This document shows positions 1 to 12,698 of a stretch of DNA of 64,000 bases, piece after piece. The notes beneath the pieces are model-generated. The model saw only the letters and a list, made by a program, of their open reading frames with translations. It was not told the origin of the DNA and ran no database searches. The DNA lies in NCBI GenBank assembly GCA_037013685.1, contig CM072897.1, forward strand, positions 21,464,143-21,528,142, read 5' to 3'. A program made the position numbers and the translations under genes. Positions within the stretch are counted from its first letter, which is position 1, and every line of letters starts with the position of its first letter. This stretch comes from Acridotheres tristis. Its lineage: Eukaryota > Chordata > Aves > Passeriformes > Sturnidae.

Positions 1-741
1 ACTGCAGGCCTGAAAGGAGCAGGCTCACCCTGGCAAAGCTGAAAGGAACTCCCCGAGAATGAACAGGTCCATCCATACCCCCAGGCACGTGTGCTGGGGC
101 AGATCTATTTCACCACACCACAGTTCCTGAGGATTCCCATGAAAATCTAGCTCAGACAGACAGATGGCTGCAGCTCAGCACTCCCAGCCACCACTGTCAG
201 CAAGAATAGGGCACCCAGAAGCAGGACCCTGTCTGGACAAACACCCACCCTGGAGGGAGGACAGACACCCCCCCCAGAAGGAGCTCACTGACATCATCTA
301 GGGATGCCTGTGCTAGGGTAGGTAAGGAAAACATTCTGATCTGCTGAATGTGTCAGGAATTAAACCCAATTTAGTTGGTTGGTTGGTTTGACACCTGCAG
401 GAGAACATGCCCAACTGACAGAGCTCTGGTCATGCCATGCTCAGCTGCTCCAGCTCCATGTGTCCTGTAGGACTCAGAGCAGGCAATGTCCAGGGATGCC
501 CCAGTTTTTGATTCACAGCAACACTCAAGCTGAAGATTTGGAGTTTGTCCTCTTGACTTCCCAGATGCCAAAGCAGCTTTGCTGATGTACCAGGCAATGC
601 ATAATCACATCCAAAGGCTCTCTGGTGGCGATGCCATCTCAGGAAGAAGATGAAGGATGGCAGAAGGGCTGCACCTCCCTGAGAAGATGCCTCCTGACAG
701 GCTCAATGCAGAAATGTTAGGAAATCGGGATCAGACCACCA
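1..741. other. Non-coding stretch, no feature recognised
   Basis: Mixed-composition DNA with only short open frames (under 70 codons) that lack a matching donor and acceptor pair. I see no repeat family, RNA gene or promoter. Confidence 0.5.
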
Positions 742-960
742 GTACTGTTACAGAATGCCAGAATACTTCAGGTTGCAAAGACCACTGGAGGGATCATCTG
801 ATCCCATCCTCCCTGCTCAAGCAGGGTCATCCCAGAGTACACAACACAGGATTGTATCCAGGTGGGTTTTGAATATCCCCAGTGAGGGAGACTCCACAAA
901 TTCTCTGGGCAGCCTCTTCAGTGCTTTCCAGAAGTGAGATGAACAAAACATCACCCTGAG
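742..960 (-). mobile_element. CR1 LINE fragment, old copy
   Basis: Read on the minus strand this matches the typical CR1 3' region. On the plus strand the phrases CAGGTGGGTTTTGAATATCC and CTCTGGGCAGCCTCTTCAGT are recognisable reverse complements of CR1. The copy is diverged and lacks a clean ATTCTATG tail, so it looks older than most others in the window. Edges are approximate. Confidence 0.65.
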
Positions 961-3769
961 GCTCTTGGTAAAAGCACACAGAACCACAGACCAGCCAGAG
1001 CTCTGGGGAAAAGGCTGGATTCACCCAAAGCCCACTGGAACTCTCCAGGAACACCTCCTGCTTCCTGCCCAAATCCTTCCCATGGGCTCAACAACAGAAA
1101 GGCTTCCAGGAAACCATTATCTGTGTGCTCCTTTTGGAGCACCACAAGGCTCAATCCCAGGACAAAGAATATGGTGCTTTTTCACAGCAAGCAAAGGGCT
1201 GCAGTCAGAACAAACCCCCTCCCAGGCAAGTACCAGGCACTAGGACCCTATTTTCCCTACCTTTGGGGCAGCCAGTGCTCCAGCCTACCACCCATTGTAC
1301 AACAAACTGCTGCAGAGCCAATGCTGCACATGTCACCAGAGGTACCTGGTGGTCCCATGGAACAGTAAATGGTCACATGGACAAAACCTGGCTGATCAGC
1401 AGAGCTATGGGGTTTGCTACTGACTTTCAAGCCTGAAAGAGGAACCCACCCACAAAGATACAGAAGCCAATTATTGAAAGAGAATGACCCCCATAAGAGG
1501 GGAAGCAGCACAAACCCCAACCAGAGTGGGCACGAGCTCTCTCCCAGCCCAAGTGCCACAGCCCAGTGTGTGGTTCCTCCTCCCTGTGCACCAGTTACTG
1601 CCAGAGGGGAACGCAGCAGGAGCTCAACCAGGGCCCAGGCCCAGCAGGGACCTATCAATGTCCCTTGGAGTTTCCTGACATTAAGCTCCATTCCTGATCT
1701 GCTCCAGCAATCAGTTTCCTCCCTCTCCCCCCAGAAGTAACAGGGGCCTAGATAAGAGTGTCAAGACCCCAACACCCCAAGTTGAAACTGGGGTCTTTCC
1801 AGGACCCCACCACCTCCACAGGGGCACTGTCAGCATATAGGGTCATTCCAGGCAGCTGTTTCATCCTGCTTTCCTCCAAGTGTCCAGAAGTGCTAAAACT
1901 TATCACAAGGCTGGACATTTCTGCTGTCAGGGAACAGGGACAGCCAGAAGTTGAATGTTGTCATGCTGATAGCCAGACATCTCAGAAAAGTTCCTCTCTA
2001 CCTTGGAAAGTCACCTATGTAACAGCCAAAGAAACAGGGAATTTTCTTCTGCAAAAATATCATTCAGCCTTCTTGCTCCCCTGCCAGTTGCTCCTGAATA
2101 TCAGGTCCTCTTCTCCTGGGCTGCCTGGAAGCTTCAGCAAGAACAGGTTCAGCAGGCCAGCAACAAACCATTGCCATTAAACAAGCATCAAGAGCTCCAC
2201 AGACAAAGCATCCATCCCACCCCTACTCCTCCCAGCCCTCCCTCCCCCAGGGTGAGGGTCTGAGCGTCTCACAGAAACCCCTCTACCACCCCACTGTGGT
2301 TGTTCTCAGTCCTCTGGTGGGACTGGGCTCAGACTGGGAATGTGACTGGAAGCATCTCCAACAGCAAGAAGGAGGAAAAACAGCTTTACATGTGACATGT
2401 AAATAGTCAGAGCAGAGAGAGAAATGTCCTTTTCTTTCCGGGAGACCAAGACCCGACTATGCAGGTGAGGCACCTCCAAAGGCACCTTCCTCTGTGCAGC
2501 AGCCTGGGCACCCTCTGCCACTGCAAGTGCTCCCTTACAGAGATAAGGTGTAGTTGCTGAACCTCACCAACTCAGCATTAAAAAATAAAACACAAATGAG
2601 ATGAACAAAATGCTAATAGGAACCCCCAGGTCAAACCGCCTCCCTGTCACCAGGGCTCTCCTCTTGCCAGCACATTCCTGTCACTAGTGAGGTCCCGTCA
2701 CTTCCTCCTCCCTCCTCAAGTTGCTCCTGGTGATGCAAATCCATCGTCTTTGTTTCTATTCTTGGAGTAAAACCAGAACCAAAGTAGCTCTTAGGTTTCA
2801 GGATCCTTTCTTTTTCCATCTTTCCCAACTGCACCAAGGCTGCTGCTGCACTCAAAGCAGGGTGACACCTGACCCCAGACATCAGCCTGTTCCCACAGGA
2901 AATGCTCCACTTAATCTCCAACCTTCAGGTCCCTTTGAGATCGCTGCCAGCTCCTTCCTGAGCTGTGCTCCTCGGGAAGTGGCAGGCGTCCCCACAAGCC
3001 TCTTGGAGAGGGAGAGAAGCTGTGGGGGCCCTGCCAGGGACCCTGGGATGGCAGAGAGCTCTCTCCAGCCCCAGTCCCTACCAGACCTTCCACTGTCAGC
3101 CTTCCCCAAGAAGCTGAATCAGCTCCAGCCTGTGCCCAAACTCATGGTGCCCACAGGTTCCTCTGTGCCAGGGTGGGCACTGTGCAACAAAGGGGGAAAG
3201 GAGACACATGGAAACTCCATTGGGACAGTCAGCTCTGCCCTGTACATGCCAGTGTCCCATGGAGCAGGGTGGCACTGTCCTGCCACATCCCACTGCCAGG
3301 GGACTACTGAATGTTGGCTCTGTCACTGCGAGCCCCACGGGAGCTGCAGGGCAGGAGGGCAGCTAAGGCTAGCTGTGTGCCACAGGAGATATGTTCACGT
3401 CGAGTTCTGGTCGTAACAACATCCCCTCAAAGTCCCTCCTGCCCCAGCTGAGATCAGCAATACCCAGCCAGCAGCAAACCTTGCATGAAGTGCTGGGACC
3501 TGCAGCAGGACAAGCACATTCTGGGAGCACCAGTGTCATGTCCTACCACTCACCCCAGTCACAGGCCATTCTGGAGAGTGGGCAGCAGCCAAGAGCTGAG
3601 CCTCAGCTCCACGTGCAGGGACAGCACAGAGCCCTAACAGTGCTCACTAATGATGGACAGTCAGATGTGACCACTGAGTGCTGCCACAATGACCTACTGT
3701 GCTGGGGAGAGCTTTGGGAGGTTCCCAGAGACTCCCAGACATAAGGAATGAGGAAATTGTGAGGTACAT
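961..3769. other. Non-coding stretch
   Basis: Several open frames of 80-230 codons occur here, but none has canonical splice sites in phase or recognisable protein content. A short AT-rich patch lies near 2575-2605. No RNA gene or mobile element is recognised. Confidence 0.4.
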
Positions 3770-4088
3770 GAGAGCTGGACAGGGCTTTGGATAAGGACTT
3801 GGAGTGACAGGACAGAGGGAATGGCTACCCACTGCCAGAGGGCAGGGATAGATGGGATTTTGGGAAGGCATTCTTGGCTGTGAGGGTGGGGAGGCCCTGG
3901 CACAGAGTGCCCAGAGCAGCTGTGGCTGCCCCTGGACCCCTGGGAATATCCAGGGCCAGACTGCATGGGGCTTGGATCACCCTGGGCTAGTGGAAAGTGT
4001 CCTTGCCCATGGCAGGGGGCAGACTGGGATGAGCTTTAAGGTCCATCCTAACTAAAACCCATCCCATGGAATCCCATGATTCAGAGTC
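3770..4088 (+). mobile_element. CR1 LINE 3' fragment
   Basis: Plus-strand CR1 3' region. It contains the common blocks ending in ATGAGCTTTAAGGTCCATCC and a degenerate CCCATGATTC tail near 4080. It is 5'-truncated, as usual for CR1. Confidence 0.85.
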
Positions 4089-4252
4089 TGAGAACTCAGA
4101 CCTCTGTAGCAAGAGCAGAGGCAGGTAAAAGCTAGCACTTGAGCCAGAGGAAGTAAGGAAAGCTGGAGCAGTGGAGGAGCAGCAGCTGCGGGCTGGGTGT
4201 GTGAAGCGCGGTGCTGCAGAGACCTCTTGCAGCACAGAGCAGTACTGCATCT

Positions 4253-4556
4253 CTCACATCAGCTACTGCAGCCCACTGCCGCTGCTACTGCAGCTCACAA
4301 CAGGTACTGCAGCTCACAACAGGTACTGCAGCTCACATCAACTACTGCAGCTCACATCAACTCCTGCAGCTCACATCAACTACTGCAGCTCACATCAACT
4401 CCTGCAGCTCACATCAACTCCTGCAGCTCACATCAGCTCCTGCAGCTCACATCAACTACTGCAGCTCACATCAACTCCTGCAGCACACTGCCACTGCTAC
4501 TACTGCAGCACACATCAACTACTGCAGCTCACTGCCACTGCTACTGCCCAGCACTC
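4253..4556. repeat. 19-bp minisatellite, about 15 units
   Basis: The unit is TGCAGCTCACATCAACTAC, with a common A/C variant near its end (AACTACTGCAG or AACTCCTGCAG). Successive TGCAG starts at 4327, 4346 and 4365 show a strict 19-bp period in the core. The flanks, with GCTCACAACAGG units on the left and CACTGCCACTGCTACT units on the right, are diverged. Because 19 is not a multiple of three, a 57-bp superperiod is read in every frame. All three plus-strand frames stay open and give similar His/Ser/Leu/Gln/Thr-rich 19-residue repeats, which are an arithmetic artefact and not evidence of a gene. Confidence 0.95.
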
Positions 4557-5800
4557 CCCAGCAGCTCAGACCTCATGGAAAATCTGCCTTAAATCCCTGG
4601 GGATTTATCCAGCGCATCCCAGGCAGGCTGCACCCGGAGCTGCTGATGGCACCTGGCACACACCAAGCACCACTTCCACACAGCCACTGCACTCCAGTGC
4701 TTCCAGTCCTGCAGTTGAGTCCACTTGAGTCTCTATGAAGCCACAGCCGTGTCCCAAAGGGCTCATTCAGGCACAAGCACCTCTCTGCAGGAATATGCTT
4801 GTGGGGAAAGAGCTCTGAAGGATTTAAACCTCAGGCTGTCAAAGCACTTTCTTCCCTAGCACACTCCAATTGCATAGGAAAGGCATATGGGGATTGCACT
4901 ACTTGCTCACAAACCTGGAGTACCTGGATCCCTCACACCAAGAGGACCCAAAGAGCTGCAGACTGTGTCTGTGTTGTAAGAGGACACACTACAACAGCCA
5001 GATTTCCTTTCTCAGGTCTGGGAAACAACTGCAACGGGCTTGAGAGGAAAAGCAGAGCAATATTTCTCCGAGGAAACAAAAGGAAGGACTGCAGTGGACT
5101 AAGAGGCCCCATGGGCAGCAGATGATGGGATTTAGTACATCTGATCTGAGCAGTGACCTGGCTGCATCCAGGCACTTTGGGATTAACAAGAACAGCCCCA
5201 GCAGTCAGGACCTCTCTTGCTGGATGTCAAGGCCAGGAAGGGCCTGGGCAGCAAACATGTGGCTATTGTCACCACCACAGCCAGCTGTTGGGAGGGGACA
5301 ACCAGTCAAAGGCAGATGGAGAGGTGAAGCATCCCCTCACACCAACCAGATCTGGGTCATGCCAGCACAAGCCCTCATGCTCAGAGGATGGAGCCAAATG
5401 CATTTGGTTTTCCACACAGCTGGACCATTGCTGGCTGCAGCCCAAAGCATCCCCAGCCCACCCTGCACTGCCAAGAGCCCAGACGGGGCTGCAGCTCCAG
5501 CCCAAAAAATCTTTTGCCTTTCATGTAAGACTCCAGTCCTGCCATGGAAGAGGAATACTCCAGCTCACAAAAGAGTGTCTCACTTATTTTCAGTCACTGT
5601 GGTTATTTTCTTTTTTCACACAAACTTCACATACCAAAGGACACGGTGCACATTTTTGGTGAGTCTCGCTTGTAGAAGCAGAGTAAAATTGGAAGTTGGC
5701 AAACAACTCTGCTCCCCTCCTTCTCAGCCCCGCTGCTCGCCAAGCAGTTGATGTTCCTTGTGCAGAAATATAAATGGTAACACATCAGAGGCTGAAAACT
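4557..5800. other. Non-coding stretch
   Basis: The longest open frame here (209 codons, plus strand, from 5122) has no exon signals or recognisable domains. No repeat is recognised. Confidence 0.4.
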
Positions 5801-5802
5801 TC

Positions 5803-6560
5803 ATAGAATCATAGAATGGGTTGGATTGGAAGGCCTCTTAAAACTCATCCCATTCCACCCCCTGCCATGGGCAGGGACACCTCTCACTAGCCCAGGGTGC
5901 TCCCAGCCCCAATGTCCAACCTGGCCTTGGACACTCCCAGGGATCCAGGGGCAGTCACAGCTTCTCTGGGCACCCTGTGCCAGGGCCTGCCAACCTACCC
6001 AGGGAACTATTCCTTCCCAATGTCCCATCCATCCCTGCCCTCTGGCAGTGGGAAGCCATTCCCTGTGTCCTGTCCCTCCATCCCTTGTCCCCAGTCCCTC
6101 TCCAGCTCTCCTGGAGCCCCTTTAGGCCCTGAAAGGGGCTCTGAGGTGTCCCTGGAGCCTTCCCTTCTCCAGGTGAGCACCCTCAGCTCTCCCAGCCTGG
6201 CTCCAGAGCAGAGGGGCTCCAGCCCTTTAAGCATCTCCACGGCCTCCCCTGGACTCTCTCCAGCAGCTCCACATCTTTGCGCTGTTGGCCCCAGGGCTGG
6301 AGGCAGCTCTGCAGGTGGGGTCTCACCTGAGGGGGGCAGAATCCCCCCTCCTGCTGCCCATGCTGGGGGCTCAGCCCACGCTTGGAGGGTTCTGGGCGCA
6401 CACAGCTGGGGGAGGTCCAACCCTCCATCTACCAGCACCTGTAAGTCCTACTCAGGACTTCCCTTGATCCATTCCCTGCCCGATCTGTGCTTGGAATTGG
6501 GATTGCCCCGAGCTGGGTGTGGGATGTCGCACAGGGGCTCGTTGAAGCTGCTGCTTTTGT
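5803..6560 (-). mobile_element. CR1 LINE, longest copy in the window
   Basis: The tail is at the left: CATAGAATCATAGAATGGG at about 5804 is the reverse complement of two CR1 tail octamers. The copy runs into deeper CR1 sequence, with TTCCCTGCCCGATCTGTGC and GGATTGCCCCGAGCTGGGTG near 6470-6525. It therefore keeps about 750 bp, more than any other copy here. The open frames inside it, such as a 301-codon plus-strand frame, are CR1 antisense or 3' sequence and not genes. The central 270 bp is almost identical to the copy at 18150-18585. Confidence 0.9.
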
Positions 6561-7734
6561 CTCTGCCAGCCTGTGGGATGCCCCATGCTCCCCAGCACTG
6601 CCAGCCCTCGGCAGGTGGATCCAGGCTCTCCTCCCCAAAGCAAAGCCAGCAGAGGGAGCAAACACTGCGAGTTTGCAGGGAGAGCCTGCTGGTTTCTCAC
6701 TGTGGTTCTTACAGAATCCAGAGGTTATCTCGTGGGAGTTTGTGTAAGTTATTTGGAAAGGCCTCGGTTAGGACCAAAGCCAGCCTGAATATTTTCTTGT
6801 AAAGTGACATGTCAGTCTCACTAGCACCCACCCTGCAACAGCAGCATTGAAATCAAACCCAAAGTCTGGTCCTTAGAACAAACCCCCTCCAGTTTCAAGC
6901 TCAGGATCCCACATCTTCTGTGTGTTAATTTTAGATTCCTGTGTCCTCAACCCTCCCAGTACTATGCTCACCTTTCTCACAGCAAACAGGAGAGGCCTCA
7001 CCCAGTCCAGCTCACACAGACTGTCACAGGTGCCTGCTCCCAGCCTGGCTTTGACAAAGTGGGATGTCTCACACTGTCCCCAGCCCCACCAGAACCCCCT
7101 CTCTAGCAGCACGGCCTGCAGCATTCCCCACAAACTGCTCCTCCCCTTCCTAATTCCTCCCACAGGAGACACCTCCCTTTGTGTGGGAATGCTGAGAACA
7201 GTCCCACAGCACACTGTGCTCTTCTGGAGCCATCCCTGCTTTACTACAGGCACCACGAAGTGCCAGCTGGGACGTCACAAGCTGCTGTTGTAAATAAAAC
7301 CACGTTCACCAGAGAAATGAGCCGGGTACGCTTCGGTTTCGAGCTTTGCTGTGCCTGTTCACTCCCACACTAATTTGCAAAGTGGGGTGATTCACAGGGA
7401 GCCTCTTCCCAGCTCCCAGGGACTGCTCTCCAGGGAATGAGTCGCTCTCTGGCTCCAAACACGTCATTTACCAGGTTTGGGTTTTTCTGTTAAGCACTCG
7501 GTGAACAACAGTCGGCAAGTGAGCAATGTGAGGAGGAGGGGCTGGGCACAGGAGTGATACGCTGAGCTCAAACATCATCTGCCTTTGCAATTACCTCCCT
7601 CAGGTAGTCACTGCCACTCTGCTCTGGGAGCTGAGGCAGCCGTGCGGAGCTCAAGGATGACTCTCATCGCTCTGCTCCACCTCCTCACCAAGCACAGCTG
7701 ACCTGCCTCTCACAGGGTCATTTCTCCAACCCAG
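6561..7734. other. Non-coding stretch
   Basis: No exon pair, RNA gene or repeat family is recognised. A minus-strand frame at 6976-7256 has a good donor (AAAGGTGAGC) but no pyrimidine tract where an acceptor is needed. Confidence 0.4.
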
Positions 7735-7893
7735 AGACGCTGTGGCTGCCCCACCCCTGGAAGTGTTCAAGGCCAGCATGGATAGGGTTTGGAGCAACCT
7801 GGGATAGTGAAAGGTGTCCCTGCCATGGCAGTGGTTAGGACGAGATAACTTTTAGGGCGCCTTCCAAACTAAACGACCCTGTGATTCTATTTT
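7735..7893 (+). mobile_element. CR1 LINE 3' fragment
   Basis: Short plus-strand CR1 3' end. It runs from the GCTGTGGCTGCCCC block to a diverged TTCCAAACTAAACGACC block followed by TGTGATTCTAT. Confidence 0.8.
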
Positions 7894-10528
7894 TATGTAT
7901 TTCTTTATTTTTATCACAATGACCTACAGACACAGCCAGGAATCCTCTGTCTGCTTGCTGATCCTTTCTGAAATCATGTATGAGAGTGCATGGTTCATAG
8001 CAGTGTAGAAAGAGAGCCCAATAAAGTACAGCAAGGAGAGAGTGGGATTTCACTGGCACCAGAGGCATTATGGCAGGGTGAGCATGACCTTGCTGTCACC
8101 ATAAGCATCACACCAGAGCCTCCAGCAGGCTGCACACAGGAGACAACAGGCTGCACCCAGCCAAGTTGGGGAGGTCCCTGCACAATTAGGAACAAGACCA
8201 AACCACTGGGATGACACACAGATGACTTCTACCAAGGTCCTACCTTGTCTCCAGCTCACCTGGCACCCAAAACCCAGACCAGGATAATTACATCCCTTGG
8301 ACTGGTGCTGCTCTGGGGTGAGGCAGCTTCTGCACTCCCCAGCATCACTGCAGTGACCATCAGGGACAGGAGGCATTTCTGGGTTTATCACTGGAATAGG
8401 AAAACCTAGACAGGTACCTGTCAGCTGGTGCCAGTCCAGGTGCTGTCAGTGAGCTCCAGGCGTGACCAGGTCTCTGCCACATAGTGAGTTCTTCCCCTCA
8501 CTGCCCCCCTTCCCAGGCTCTGCTATCCCAATTCACCTTGTCTCTGTCATCATCACTTTGTCAGGCAGGGATTTCCTCTGCTCAACTCATCTGTAGAACT
8601 CCCAAGACAAGGAGAGTCTAAGTGTTTCCTGCAGGGCACAGACATTTAATATCAGAATCACTGCCTGGAAAAATACCATACACAAATAATAATAATTAAA
8701 AAATAAATTAGTTCATGAGAGCACAGAGTAAAATTAATTAGTGCAGAGGCAGGAAAGCAACACAACCTTGAGTCATCTACTTGAAACTTGCAGGAACTAC
8801 AGGGAGCAGAAGTGCCAGGGCAGCTGGGGCAGCAGCAAGGATACCATGGCAATGCCAAGGGCTGCTCTCCTCTACCTCCACTGCACAAACCAGGTGACTC
8901 CTCCACGATGCTCAGAGAGCAGCACATCATTTCAGAGATGCAGAGGGGTCAGGGTAGAGACCTCAAAGCAAGCTGGGTCAGCATGTGGGTCCCCAGGCAC
9001 TGCTGGCTCCTCCTCTTCAGAGGCAGCAGGATATGTGCCATAACATCACCAAATGAGTGGGCAATGCCAGAACAACTGGCCTAGATACAGAGAACTTGAA
9101 ATTCCCATAGGGAAAAGGGAAGAGCATAATTCTCTCAGAGCCCTGCTGCAATCTGCACTGTCCCAGCAGCCACCACAGAGACTCAGCCCTGGTGACCTCT
9201 TTTAATGCTCCATAAGGTTAATACTGAGTTTAACAGGGTTAACTCTGCCTTTAATGACCAGTTTTCCAGTGAAGACAAAATCAGCACAGTCTGTAACTCA
9301 GCCATGTCTCACTTCTCCTCCCCACCAAGAGACACTGCAGAAGGTCCCATCCCTACTCCTGCTGCCCATCTCAGGGGCCAGCTGTGCACAAAATCAAAAC
9401 AGTCCCTTGGCCATCACCAAATATCCCCAAACAACATGCCCAAGGTCACAGAGCACAGTCCCAGCCTTGCCATGGTCGCTGTCTCTGTCACAGCTGGAGT
9501 TACTGGGACAAGGCAGGGGATCCGAGTGAGAGACAGATGTCAAAAGCAATCAGCTGCTTCTCTGTCTCCAAGGCAGGAATGCTGACAGCACTACAGGCCT
9601 TGGAGGAGTTAAAAGGAAAAGCTTATTAGAAAGAAAACTCGTTCTGACAATCACAAAAATTGGAATTCATTTAAAATTCAAATTATGCAAATTCCAGTAA
9701 TCTGTACGTGCAGATCCATCACACAGCAAAGTGAGACTGCAGACACCTGCCACCAGCGACATGGCTGGAGAAATCCCACCCTCCCCAGTGCTCTGGGAGG
9801 AAGGCAGGTGTGCTGGCCTCTGGCAGGCACAGGAAGAGCAGCTGCTCCAGGACAGTGGGGCCAGGCAGGATTTGCAGGTGCTCCCCCTGCACTGAAAGAT
9901 GCTTCAGCAGCCCTGGCAGCATCCAGTACGTCAGAGCATGGGGAGCAGGGAAGCCAGACTCCAGTGTTCTCACATAAATTATAGCAGCAATTTCTCCCTT
10001 GGACAAGCTCAGGTGCCCATGACCAGCACTAAACGTTTCTTAAGCAGCACCTGATCACATGGATGTGAGGTGGCCACACAGCACTGGATGCACGTGGGCA
10101 ACAGCTCTGCCCCGTCACCATCCACCCTGCCACGGGACGGGTCCACCCAAAGCCTCAGGAGCCTCTCCCCTCTTTCAGCAATTCCCAAAATTCTGGTTTG
10201 GGGGAATTTTAAAACCAAGCCAAGCAGCTGCATCACACAGCAAAGGTGGCTCAGACTGTCAGCATGGAAACAGAAAACCAGAAATCAACATTACAGGTTG
10301 GGGAAGTGCAACAGCCCAGAAAAATAAATCCTGCTTCTTCCTAGAAGATGAGCCACTGTGATACGGCAAATTGTGCTCTCTCCTGTACGTGCCGTGCCAT
10401 ATATGAGGAAAGCAGATCCCACCTGGCAGCGACTCCTCCCCCAGCCAGGGCTGGGCAGAGCCAGTGTCACACAGAGCCAAGGCACAACACACGCCCAGGG
10501 GAAGCTGAAACACCTCCAGCAAAAAGAT
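7894..10528. other. Non-coding stretch with AT-rich patch
   Basis: The segment is AT-rich near 8685-8745. No repeat family is recognised. One open interval with good splice signals, 8260-8390 on the minus strand, is listed separately. Other open frames here lack signals. Confidence 0.4.
8260..8390 (-). other. Candidate Cys-rich internal exon, unconfirmed
   Basis: On the minus strand, TTTTCCTATTCCAG precedes 8390 and GGTGCCAG joins GTGAGC after 8260, so both splice sites look canonical. The 131-base interval is open in only one frame. That frame needs one base from the previous exon and then reads residues such as GHCSDAGECRSCLTPEQH and NYPGLGFGCQ, with six cysteines (counted from the frame). 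It lies downstream of gene A on the same strand. Gene A exon 3 ends in phase 0, so at least one more exon would be needed between them. I recognise no family. A chance splice-site pair is a real possibility. Confidence 0.2.
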
Positions 10529-10950
10529 GGTGTCCTGGTTTAGGGCAAATTTGGGAGAAAATCTCTGAATAGGGTCCCTCTAGGAAACAGATTCAAGCAG
10601 TCCCTCCCCCAGCTGGTTCAGGGAAACAAACTGATAACAAAGTCTGCACCTCTTCTCTCCCCCTTCACTCCTGGAACCAGTCGTAAAGCTGCAGAACTCA
10701 ATATTCAACACCAACAGAACAGACGATTGGAGATACAAGCATCATAAAGTCACCCCAAGAAGGATGGAAAGTAACTAACCCAGCCCTAGGAGGACACAGA
10801 GCCCAGAACTGTTCTTGGAAATCATTTCCCCAACTTGGCAGGATCTATGCTTTAAACTGACAAACCAGGCTCTGGGGCTGTGTCAGGAGCGCTGGTCCTG
10901 TACTGGCCCAAGCCTCAGCCAAGTGATGCCAGGACACCTTCCTCCACACT
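10529..10950 (+). mobile_element. LTR-like fragment of a bird endogenous retrovirus
   Basis: It starts with TGTCCTGGTTTAGGGCAAAT. From memory, several songbird ERV LTR families open this way (TGTCCTGGTTT...). The block continues with AACTCAATATTCAACACCAA and GGAGATACAAGCATCATAAA, also LTR-like. No internal gag or pol frame is visible next to it, so it would be a solo or fragmentary LTR. The right edge is uncertain. Confidence 0.5.
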
Positions 10951-12698
10951 TTCTGCCTCTGCTGAGGACCCTCTGCAAACCCTTTCCAAGTAGGATGATT
11001 CTGCTTTTCTCAGCAGGTCTCACAAGGTCAGAGCCCATGGCTGAGTTTACAGAAACAACTTTTACGTTGGAATGAGCCAGAAATGATTTAGCAACATCCC
11101 CAGATCCTACAAAAAACCTGCTCTGTTCCTTGACAGTCAGCTCCATGGGTACACCAAGGAAAGCTAAAGGTCTCCAAAATCTGAGTAAGTCAAAGGCCAA
11201 ATCAAACTGGCCACAGACGGCACAGAGAGGTGCTGGCATAGCACCGAGGAGGGAGGGACAGGGGGCTGCTCCACAGGAAGGGGAGAACCCAGTTCTCTGC
11301 AGGTACCAGGACACTGTGCTTAAAACACAAGCGCTTCTACACCTTTTCTGCCCATCTCCACTAATACACGGAGGCTGTGGGGAACAGGTCCCACAGAGAT
11401 ACTGGAAAAACATCCCTGAAAAACAATGGTCCCCAACATCTCAGCAGCCTCCTGTCTCTCCTGCTGTCCTGGGTACAGCTTGGAGCCACAGATCCAGGCA
11501 GACAGAAAAAGCAGACAGTTCCTTACCCCACAGCAGGGCCGGCTCATCTTAAACATCTCCAACATCTTTCAGCCACTCATCAGGTGCCCCATCCTGCTTG
11601 TGCTGATCTCCATCCCTGAGGCTTCAAGTGCTTCCTGAACCTGAGGCAGCAGCTCCCACAGAGAAAGTTCACTGGCAGTGCTGGGACTGTGAGCAGCTCC
11701 CACAGACTCACCCACAGCACCCACTGCTGCCCCAGGACGCTGCAAGGCCAGAGCTGCCCTCCTGGGACAAAAGTGCCAGCTACATCCAACAATGCAGGCG
11801 CAAGCAGGGAGGGTAAGCCCCAGAGCCACACTGCTCAGCTACACCAGGAGAAACTCCCAGTGCATGTGAGCCCAGAGGGACCAGCCCTTCTCCCGGGCCA
11901 CAGAAAGTCCGTGCTTGCAGGGTCCCAGCAGATATGTGTGTGCCCAGCCTGGAGCAGGGTGAGCTGTGCTCCCTCGGGCCATCCCTGCTCCATTCCCATT
12001 GTACCGACTCTCTCAGCCATTGCTAATCAACACGAGTGCTCCTCATCACCACGACACCTGAGCCCTCATTACAACCACGAGCGGGTAACGAGGCGGGGAG
12101 AAGGACATCTGAACCCTGGAGTTGGGTGTCTCTGGGAAGGAGAGGAGGCAGAGCCTATTAAACATTCATCAGAGGCTCCCACAGCTGCAGTGTAGCCCTC
12201 TCACATCCCTGCTGTCCTGCTACCCTGTTACCCAGAGCTCCCAAGGGCCAGGAAGGTCTGAGCTGCCCCAGGGACTTGGTGCTGGCTCCTTGGCCCCAGC
12301 CCCTCACTGGTGGCCCCCGCAAACCTTTGGGAAGGTGCAGTTCCTCAGAGACACAAAGCTGAGGAGAGGAAAATTCATTTCCCACTTTCAGCCTTGTTCC
12401 GTGCTTTGGACAGCAGTTCCCAGAGTGCAGGCCCTCATCCCACACTTCACCCAGCTGAGCAGCAGCTGCCCAGAGCCGGTGAGGGCCCATCGGGAGCCGG
12501 GGGGACAGAACCCCCCAGAGGAGGGGCTCTGTCACGGGCCGGGCAAAGTCGAGCTGCCACCACCATCTGCTCCACCACTCTGGAGCAGCCTCTCTTTCTG
12601 CTGTTTTACTAATGCTGGGCACAAAAATAGCTCTCCAAGATGTCAGTGTTTTTGGGAAGCCGTGCGTGTGAACGTGGGGGCCAGAGGCCGATACTCAC
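10951..12698. other. Non-coding, downstream intron or flank of gene A
   Basis: Gene A exon 3 ends in a donor at 12698, so the intron that follows must include this stretch. I found no next exon in phase 0 here. The 150-200 codon open frames at 11.0-12.6 kb have no splice support. Confidence 0.4.

Noticed and set aside
4171..4738. 185-codon repeat protein over the minisatellite
   Set aside because: All three forward frames give equivalent repeats because the 19-bp unit lacks stops. There are no exon signals.
5897..6802. 301-codon plus-strand open frame
   Set aside because: Its first 650 bases lie inside a minus-strand CR1 copy. The same peptide phrases recur in the other CR1 copies.
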